Part shown: positions 58,779 through 64,000 of the stretch, in pieces
Numbering within the stretch: position 1 is the stretch's first letter
Layout of the letters: each line of letters begins with the position of its first letter
Source: Streptomyces sp. NRRL F-525
GTDB lineage: Bacteria; Actinomycetota; Actinomycetes; Streptomycetales; Streptomycetaceae
Assembly: GCF_000716605.1 (NCBI RefSeq)
Contig: NZ_JNXE01000003.1
Coordinates: 1 to 64,000 of the forward strand
DNA length: 64,000 nt
Reading direction: 5' to 3'
Made by a program: the position numbers and the translations under genes
The notes under the pieces: model-generated
Told to the model about the DNA's origin: nothing
Seen by the model: only the letters and a program-made list of their open reading frames with translations
The model's database searches: none

Positions 58779-59711
58779 ATGGGGACGTCCAGAAGAGTCA
58801 CGCTGAACGACGTGGCCGCGGCGAGCGGTGTCTCCCGCGCGACCGTCAGCTTCGTCCTCAACGACGACCCCCACCAGACGATCTCGGCAGCCACGCGTGA
58901 CCGGGTGAAGGAAGCGGCCCGGACGCTCGGCTACGTTCCGCACGGCGTGGCGCGAGCGCTGCGCGAAGGGACCTCCCGGGTGGTCGTCCTGAACATCGAC
59001 GCGGGCATGGAAGGCGCGTACTCCCGCAGCTACATCCACGGCCTCGACGCCGAGTTGGCCGCCCACGACCATGTCCTCCTGGTCCGGCACGGCCGCCACA
59101 CCGCGCAGTCCACCCAGCAGGTCCTCGACGCCATCGTCCCCCGCGCGGTGATCCGCTTCGGCGAGACGTACCTGACCGGTCACGCCCTCGACGACCTGGG
59201 AGGCGGCTGGCGCAACGGTCTCGCCGCGCACACCGCCCTCCAGCTCCGCCACCTCGTCGACCACGGCCACACCCACATCGCCCTGGCGCTGCCGGACACG
59301 GAGTCACCGCTCGCCGAGGCCCGCCTGCGCTTCACCGCACACGCCGCGCAGAACCTCGGCATCCCCACTCCGGTACCCTTCGTCGCCCCGCAGGACCGGT
59401 CCAAGTCCGCCGACGCCGTCAGCGCGTTCCTCTCCGGCGCCCCCGAGGTGACCGCGATCGCCGGCTTCAACGACGACGTCGCCCTGCGCGTCCTCACCGC
59501 CCTGCGCGACCTGGGCCGGCGCGTACCGCACGACACCGCCGTGATCGGCTTCGACGACAACGGCTACGGCGAACACGTCATCCCCTCCCTGACCACGATC
59601 AGCGTCGACGGCGAGGCCCACGGCCGGCTCAGCGCCCGACTCGCCCTCGGGCTCGACACCGACGGCCTGGAGCCCCCGCCCGCACGGGTCGTCGTCCGCG
59701 AGTCGGTCTGA
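58779..59711 (+). CDS. LacI-family transcriptional regulator (second)
   Basis: 310 residues. The HTH is RVTLNDVAAASGVSRATVSFVLNDDPHQTISAATRDRVKEAARTLGYVPHGVARALREG; the sugar-binding-like core includes VVVLNIDAGMEGAYSRSYIHGLDAELAAHDHVLLV, AIAGFNDDVALRVLTALRDLGRRVPHDTAVIGFDDNGYGEHVIPSLTTI. The start is ATG 58779 with GGAG 8 bases upstream; GTG 58776 is possible. Transcribed towards GcvT-like copy 3, with a shared promoter element, so it probably controls that gene. It carries the only window palindrome core copy after 37 kb (59393-59404). Confidence 0.88.
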   Translation: MGTSRRVTLNDVAAASGVSRATVSFVLNDDPHQTISAATRDRVKEAARTLGYVPHGVARALREGTSRVVVLNIDAGMEGAYSRSYIHGLDAELAAHDHVLLVRHGRHTAQSTQQVLDAIVPRAVIRFGETYLTGHALDDLGGGWRNGLAAHTALQLRHLVDHGHTHIALALPDTESPLAEARLRFTAHAAQNLGIPTPVPFVAPQDRSKSADAVSAFLSGAPEVTAIAGFNDDVALRVLTALRDLGRRVPHDTAVIGFDDNGYGEHVIPSLTTISVDGEAHGRLSARLALGLDTDGLEPPPARVVVRESV

Positions 59712-60235
59712 CGGGGCGGGCCACTCCACGGTTGCGGCTTCGCCGTCCCGCGTTGGTGACTGCGGTCCCGTCGTGGTGACTGCGGTCTCCGTCGCGGGGC
59801 GGAGCTCCGCGTCATGACGGTGTGCCGCACGCCGTCTCCCGGAAGGTACGCGCTTCAGCTTCACGTGCACGCGTTCACCACCGGGAGCGTCAGCCGTGAC
59901 CGCCGCCGGGAACTTCCCAACCGGGCCAACGGAGGCGACCCGTAAAGGCGCAGGTCCGAAGCTCGTACGATCCGGAACGTGACCTGCGGCCCACCCGCCG
60001 CCGTCCATCCCCTCCAGAAATTCCGCGCCAGGTCCCTTGAGCGCATCGGAGGTGTACCGTACCGTACCGTACCGTACGGTTTACGCCGCCGACGAAGGCT
60101 TCCGCTCCTCTCGGCGTGCCCGCCCGTCACTCACGACGCCAGGCGCCGCAAACGGCTACGCCCCGCCGCCACAACGGCCGGCCCCACGCCCTCACCGGCA
60201 CCCCCCTTACGCATCGCGACGACATGGAGATACCG
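59712..60235. other. Intergenic region with (ACCGT) repeats
   Basis: About 520 bases with no supported gene. Bases 60056-60080 are four ACCGT units plus ACGGT, forming part of the CGTACCGTACGGTT element (60068-60081), 155 bases upstream of the third GcvT-like gene. Confidence 0.6.
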
Positions 60236-61579
60236 ATGGCACACCTCGAAGACCAACTCCAGGCGGCCGGAGGCCCGTTGGGGCTGCTGCGCAGCGGCCG
60301 TTCCGGCGCGTATCCGTTCCCGATCAAGGCCGAGTTCACCAACTGGCGTGACGAGCAGGAGAGTTGGCGCACCTCGGCGGCGCTGATGGACCTCTCCCAC
60401 CACATGACCGACCTCACGGTCCAAGGACCCGACTGCTACCGGCTGTTGGCCGACGTCGGCGCCAACACCTTCCAGGGCTTCGGCCCGATGAAGGCCAAGC
60501 AGTTCATCGCGGTCAACCACGACGGCAACATGATCGGCGACTGCATCCTCTTCTGCCTCGCCGACGACGACGTCCGCCTCGTCGGCCGCCCGCCGGCCCT
60601 CAACTGGGTCCAGTTCCACGCCGAGACCGGCGGCTACGACGTCACCCTGCGCCGCGACGAACGCACCGCGCAGAACCCGGACGGCCGTGAGTTCTTCCGG
60701 CTCCAGCTCCAGGGCCCGCGCGCCTCGGCGATCTTCGAGAAGGTCAACGGCGGCCCCATGCCCGACATCCCCTTCTTCAGCATGGGCAAGTTCACCATCG
60801 GCAAGCACGAGGTCACCGCCCTCAACCACCGTATGTCGGGCTTCCCCGGGCTGGAGTTCTTCGGCCCGTACGAACACATCGACGACATCCGCGACGCCGT
60901 CCTCGAAGCCGGCGAGCCCTTCGGAGTCCGTCAGATCGGCGCCCGCGCCTACGCCTCCGTGGCCACCGAGTCCGGCTGGATCGCCAACACCGTCCCCGCC
61001 GTGTACTCGGGCGAGAGCATGAAGACCTACCGCGAGTGGCTCGGCGCCAGGACCTTCGAGGCCAACCTCTCCCTCGGCGGCAGCTTCGCCTCCGACCGCG
61101 TCGAGGACTACTACGTCACCCCCTGGGACCTCGGCTACGGACACATCCTCAAGTTCGACCACGACTTCATCGGCCGCGAGGCCCTGGAACGCCGGAAGAG
61201 CGAGAAGCACCGCCGGAAGGCATGGCTCGCCTGGCACCGCGACGACGTGGCCCGGGTCTTCGCCTCCCAGTACGAACAGGGTGACCGGCGCTTCAAGCAC
61301 ATCGAGATGCCCGCCGCCTTCTACGCCGCCTCCCAGTTCGACCGCGTCGAGAGCAACGGCCGGCTCGTCGGCATCTCGACGCTGTGCAGTTACACCGCCA
61401 ACGTCCGCGGCTGGATCTCCGTCGTGATGATCGACGACGACGTGCACTACGGCCAGCAGGTCGACCTGGTCTGGGGCGAGCCCGACGGCGGCTCCGCCAA
61501 CCCCACCGTCGAACGCCACGCCCAGACCACCATCCGCGCCACCGTCACCCGCAGGCCTTTCACCGGCAACAAAGGCTGA
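60236..61579 (+). CDS. GcvT/LigM-type folate-dependent methyltransferase (copy 3)
   Basis: 447 residues from ATG 60236 (MAHLEDQLQAAGG), with GGAGA just upstream; ATG 60224 is an alternative. Shared blocks: NWRDEQESWRTSAALMDLSHHMTDLTVQGPDCYRLLADVGANTFQGFGPMKAKQFIAVNHDGNMIGDCI, RLQLQGPRASAIFEKVNGG, ATESGWIANTVPAVYSGESMKTYREWLG, and DYYVTPWDLGYGHILKFDHDFIGREALERRKSEKHRRKAWLAWHRDDV. It has its own LacI regulator and lacks the palindrome of the other two, so it is probably induced by a different methyl donor. Confidence 0.8.
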   Translation: MAHLEDQLQAAGGPLGLLRSGRSGAYPFPIKAEFTNWRDEQESWRTSAALMDLSHHMTDLTVQGPDCYRLLADVGANTFQGFGPMKAKQFIAVNHDGNMIGDCILFCLADDDVRLVGRPPALNWVQFHAETGGYDVTLRRDERTAQNPDGREFFRLQLQGPRASAIFEKVNGGPMPDIPFFSMGKFTIGKHEVTALNHRMSGFPGLEFFGPYEHIDDIRDAVLEAGEPFGVRQIGARAYASVATESGWIANTVPAVYSGESMKTYREWLGARTFEANLSLGGSFASDRVEDYYVTPWDLGYGHILKFDHDFIGREALERRKSEKHRRKAWLAWHRDDVARVFASQYEQGDRRFKHIEMPAAFYAASQFDRVESNGRLVGISTLCSYTANVRGWISVVMIDDDVHYGQQVDLVWGEPDGGSANPTVERHAQTTIRATVTRRPFTGNKG

Positions 61580-61611
61580 CAGCGGTCGGCTACGGCGTCT
61601 CCCCCGCTCCC

Positions 61612-61652
61612 GGCGGGGCACCAGGCAGGCGGCTCCCGCCTGGTGCCCCGCC
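61612..61652. terminator. Strong terminator hairpin
   Basis: A perfect 15-base stem (61612-61626 / 61638-61652, GGCGGGGCACCAGGC) with an 11-base loop, 33 bases past the GcvT-like stop. Confidence 0.85.
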
Positions 61653-61814
61653 CGCACGACTCCCGCCCGCACAACTCCCCCGCGCACGTGGCGAAGGCGT
61701 ACCAAGAACTCCTCGCCGGCAACCCCGAGCGACCGACCCCGACCACCTGACATCCCGCGAGGCGCCGAGGCTGAAGCCGACGGCCTCCTCGACGCCTTGA
61801 CCTGGCCGATCAGT
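61653..61814. other. Convergent gap with a possible gene remnant
   Basis: 160 bases. Bases 61687-61750 read VAKAYQELLAGNPERPTPTT-stop on the plus strand without a supported start; it resembles the tail of a protein, but the rest is missing. Treated as noncoding. Confidence 0.35.
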
Positions 61815-62768
61815 TCAGTCATCCGTATCGCAATACACGGGCGCGGTGTCCGCGTTGGCCTTGGTCACCAGACGGGCATCGATGTGTTCGACCTTGTCTT
61901 TCTCATCCCCTCGCAGCAGGGCGAGCGTGTGTGTCACGGCCAGTGCTCCCAGGTCCTGGACCGAGTTGGAGACCGTCGCCGCGAACTTCCCGTCCTTGAG
62001 TGCGGCGAGTCCCTGGTCCGTGCCGTTGACGGTCACGATCTTCACGCTGTGCGCACCCGCCGCGTCGAACGCCTGCCGCACGCCGAAGGCCATGTCCTCG
62101 TTGGCCACGAACGCGTACTGGAGGTCGGGGTGAGCCTGGATCATCCTGGCCGCGGCGGCCTTGGCCGTCGCCCGGACGAACATGCCCCGCTCGTCCCCCA
62201 CCACCTGAACGTTGTCCGCCAGGTTCTTGGTGAATCCGTCGACCATCAGGTTGGACGACGTACTCCCGTCGCCGGAGATCACACCGGCCTCGACCGGTTT
62301 TCCGGCGGCGTCGTCGTCGACCCACTGGGCGTCCAACTTGCCTATCCCGGGCAGGTCGCTGACGACGGCTCCGAGGATCTCGCTGTCGTCCGAAGGCGTC
62401 ACCGCGATCAGCGCGATGGGGATCTTCGCCTTCCGCGCCGCGGCGATGTCGGCGTCCAGGGCACTGGCGTCCACGCTGAGCAGGATGATGGCGTCGACCT
62501 TGTGCGCGATCATGTCCCGCACGTTGCGCAGTTCCGCGGACTTGCTCCCGTTCGAGTCGGCGGTCCGCAGTTTTGCCAGGTTGTTCGACGTGGTCTTCGT
62601 GACCGCCGTCCGCAGACAGGTGTGGAACGACGTGGTGCCCCCGTTGATGAACCCTAAGACGACAGGGCCGGTGGTGTGGGTGCTGTCGGTGGGAACCAGG
62701 GTGCATCCGGTGGCCAGGAGACCGAGGCCAACGGCCGTTGCGAGCAGTCGTCTGCTGGACAGGGGCAT
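61815..62768 (-). CDS. Sugar-type ABC substrate-binding lipoprotein (orphan)
   Basis: 317 residues. The lipobox LATGC (Cys22) gives a membrane-anchored protein. A type 1 periplasmic binding fold follows (VVLGFINGGTTSFHTCLRTAVTKTTSNNLAKL, MIAHKVDAIILLSVDASALDADIAAARKAKIPIALIAV, QYAFVANEDMAFGVRQAFDAAGAHSVKIVTVNGTDQGLAALKDGKFAATVSNSVQDLG). It resembles ribose- or inositol-type binding proteins. No permease or ATPase gene is adjacent, so it may serve a transporter encoded elsewhere or act as a sensor. An operator copy of the C1 regulon lies 385 bases upstream. Confidence 0.85.
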   Translation of the reverse strand: MPLSSRRLLATAVGLGLLATGCTLVPTDSTHTTGPVVLGFINGGTTSFHTCLRTAVTKTTSNNLAKLRTADSNGSKSAELRNVRDMIAHKVDAIILLSVDASALDADIAAARKAKIPIALIAVTPSDDSEILGAVVSDLPGIGKLDAQWVDDDAAGKPVEAGVISGDGSTSSNLMVDGFTKNLADNVQVVGDERGMFVRATAKAAAARMIQAHPDLQYAFVANEDMAFGVRQAFDAAGAHSVKIVTVNGTDQGLAALKDGKFAATVSNSVQDLGALAVTHTLALLRGDEKDKVEHIDARLVTKANADTAPVYCDTDD

Positions 62769-63493
62769 GAGGAGGGAGCCTTTCTGCTGCACGTGACGTC
62801 GGTGTCGAGGCAGACAGCGCTGGGCTGTTGCAGGGGAACCCTGCGATGGGGGAAGAGGAGGTACGGGGCCGCCGTCGCCGAGGCGGACGACGGTGACGCG
62901 GATCCGGGCGAGGGCACACGGTCGACTTGGCGACGCGCGGACGGGTCGCAGGATGGGCGTGAATTGCTCAACGGGGCCCATGGGGCGGTGGCGCGGCCGT
63001 GAAGAAGGCCGAAGTCGAACACGCCGCGGTTCTGACGCCGGGGCACCCGCGCACCCGGTTCCGCCCCTTTGCCCCGGCGTAAAGCGATGCCGTCCTGAAG
63101 CGCGGCCGTTCTCACGAGGCTCGCTTTCTTCCGGCGTTCGCCCAGCCATGAACTGGAACGTTCTAGTGGAAACGCAGAAAAATCCTTCTCCGCGTGATTG
63201 ACATGAAGGAGACGGGGCAGAATTCACCGCTGAATTCGGCCCAGGCGGGAAGCTAGCAGAGCGAATCTCCGGATGGCGAGGGCACGGTGGCGCAACCTTT
63301 GCTTGCGTTCCGCGCATGCTCGCGCTCCGTACCGCACCACCCGCCGGCGAAGCCAACGTCGCGTCTCCCGGTGCGCACGTCCGCAGCCGAAGCCTGGACC
63401 GAGGGGCTGCCCCGCCTGGTTAACGAGCCGCAGGCGGGGGCACAAGATCCGGCAGGCAGAACCGGACGACGATCCAGAGACCGGGGAGACCTG
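62769..63493. other. Intergenic region with C1-regulon operator
   Basis: 725 bases between divergent genes. The sequence from 62769 to 63150 would be a ~380-base leader of the binding-protein transcript if its promoter is at the operator (63152); I recognise no riboswitch. No gene is supported. Confidence 0.55.
63152..63167. promoter_or_regulatory. C1-regulon-like palindrome ACTGGAACGTTCTAGT
   Basis: Matches ACTAGATCGATCTAGT at 13 of 16 positions and shares CGTTCTAGT with the folP copy at 58141. It may bring the orphan binding protein into the same regulon. It also partly resembles the TTGGANCGNTCCAA palindrome, so the assignment is not secure. Confidence 0.55.
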
Positions 63494-63883
63494 ATGAACA
63501 CGATGAGCGTCAACGTGGCAACCGTCCGCTCCGCGACGTCCCTCGCCGACGCGCGCGAAAGAGCCCGGGACTTCCTCGGAGGTCTCGACCGGCCGATCGC
63601 GGCCGAGGCCGCCGACACCGTGGCCCTGGTCGTCTCGGAACTCGTCACCAACGCCCTGCGCCACGGCGGCGGCACCTGCACCCTCGACCTGACCGCGCAC
63701 CCGGACGGCATCGAGGTCGCCGTGCACGACCGCAGCCCCCAGACGCCGCGCATGCGCACCCCCGACCTGAACGGCGGCACCGGAGGCTTCGGCTGGCCCA
63801 TGGTCAACCGCCTCGCCCGGGCCACCACCGTGACCAGCCGGGCCGCCGGCGGCAAGACCGTGAGCGCCCTCCTCGCCCGGTGA
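63494..63883 (+). CDS. ATP-binding protein, anti-sigma kinase-like
   Basis: 129 residues of the HATPase_c_2 (SpoIIAB/RsbW-like) family found in large numbers in Streptomyces: ALVVSELVTNALRHGGG (N box), GIEVAVHDRSPQTPRM (G1-like), NGGTGGFGWPMVNRLARA (G2-like). ATG 63494 follows GGGGAG. These proteins phosphorylate anti-anti-sigma factors or bind sigma factors; no partner is adjacent. Confidence 0.85.
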   Translation: MNTMSVNVATVRSATSLADARERARDFLGGLDRPIAAEAADTVALVVSELVTNALRHGGGTCTLDLTAHPDGIEVAVHDRSPQTPRMRTPDLNGGTGGFGWPMVNRLARATTVTSRAAGGKTVSALLAR

Positions 63884-63925
63884 CGCCGGTGCCTTGAAAC
63901 AGCAGCCGGGGCCTTGAATCAGCAA

Positions 63926-63959
63926 CTGGTCCCGGCAGCCAACGGGCTGCCGGGACCAG
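63926..63959. terminator. Bidirectional terminator
   Basis: A perfect 15-base stem (CTGGTCCCGGCAGCC / GGCTGCCGGGACCAG) with a 4-base loop between the ATPase stop and a gene entering from the right edge. Confidence 0.85.
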
Positions 63960-63975
63960 GATCAGGAGTGGTGCC

Positions 63976-64000
63976 CTACTTGGGCTTGATGGCGTCCTTG
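63976..64000 (-). CDS. C-terminal end of a gene cut by the window edge
   Basis: On the minus strand the last codons read ...KDAIKPK-stop (stop at 63976-63978). This ending is common in sugar or amino-acid ABC substrate-binding proteins, but seven residues cannot establish the family. The terminator hairpin beyond the stop supports a real gene end. Confidence 0.45.

Noticed and set aside
45766..61579. The GcvT-like genes as a glycine cleavage system
   Set aside because: No GcvH or GcvP in the window, the proteins are ~80 residues longer than T-protein, and the neighbours are MetF, PurU and FolD.
1..64000. Specialised-metabolite gene cluster (PKS, NRPS, terpene, RiPP)
   Set aside because: Many regulators and exporters are present but no core biosynthetic enzyme was found; the enzymes are hydrolytic or C1-related.

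Overview
The window reads as ordinary Streptomyces chromosome, probably from an arm. Base composition is very G+C-rich, third codon positions are almost all G or C, genes are dense with short gaps, secreted hydrolases are numerous, and LacI, LuxR/LAL, AraC, TetR, LysR, ECF and two-component regulators are all present. I see no rRNA or tRNA, phage, insertion sequence or CRISPR array, and no PKS/NRPS cluster.

Layout. 0.4-18.7 kb: small-molecule hydrolases and regulators (a frameshifted alpha/beta hydrolase and its intact paralogue, a phosphotriesterase-like enzyme, AraC, an SAH/MTA-deaminase-type amidohydrolase, a LuxR/LAL regulator, GNAT, an ECF sigma with NTF2-like tail, MATE, an M19 dipeptidase, a divergent LacI/oxidoreductase pair, and an AAA-LuxR regulator). 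19-39 kb: an exported-enzyme zone with a trypsin-like protease, DUF4232 lipoprotein, GH19 chitinase, penicillin-acylase-type Ntn hydrolase, SGNH esterase, a sedolisin coupled to a catalytic-domain-less subtilase-like protein, a response regulator/histidine kinase/lipoprotein operon, a GH92 mannosidase and a GH18 chitinase. 39-45.6 kb: an MFS carrier, a glutaminase-A-like protein with a ricin domain, a DHFR-like protein and a VOC protein.

45.7-63.2 kb is the most interesting region. Three divergent ~450-residue GcvT/LigM-type methyltransferases sit with metF, purU, folD, folP, pabB and a MetE-core methyltransferase. Together they form a plausible tetrahydrofolate-dependent O- or N-demethylation pathway: methyl-X + THF gives 5-methyl-THF, which MetF and FolD oxidise to 10-formyl-THF and PurU hydrolyses to formate and THF; the MetE-like protein offers a second methyl sink. 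PabB and FolP could top up the folate pool. A palindrome close to ACTAGATCGATCTAGT recurs upstream of or between these genes and beside a TetR gene, which suggests one regulon that may also include an orphan substrate-binding protein at 62 kb. A second shared sequence (CGTACCGTACGGTT) links the promoters of a LacI gene and the third methyltransferase.

A separate genome-signature-like feature is the palindrome TTGGANCGNTCCAA. Nineteen exact copies of its 12-base core (either strand) were found by eye, 18 of them before 37.1 kb. They lie in all three codon frames inside unrelated genes, often forcing codons that are rare here, and also in promoters and one terminator.
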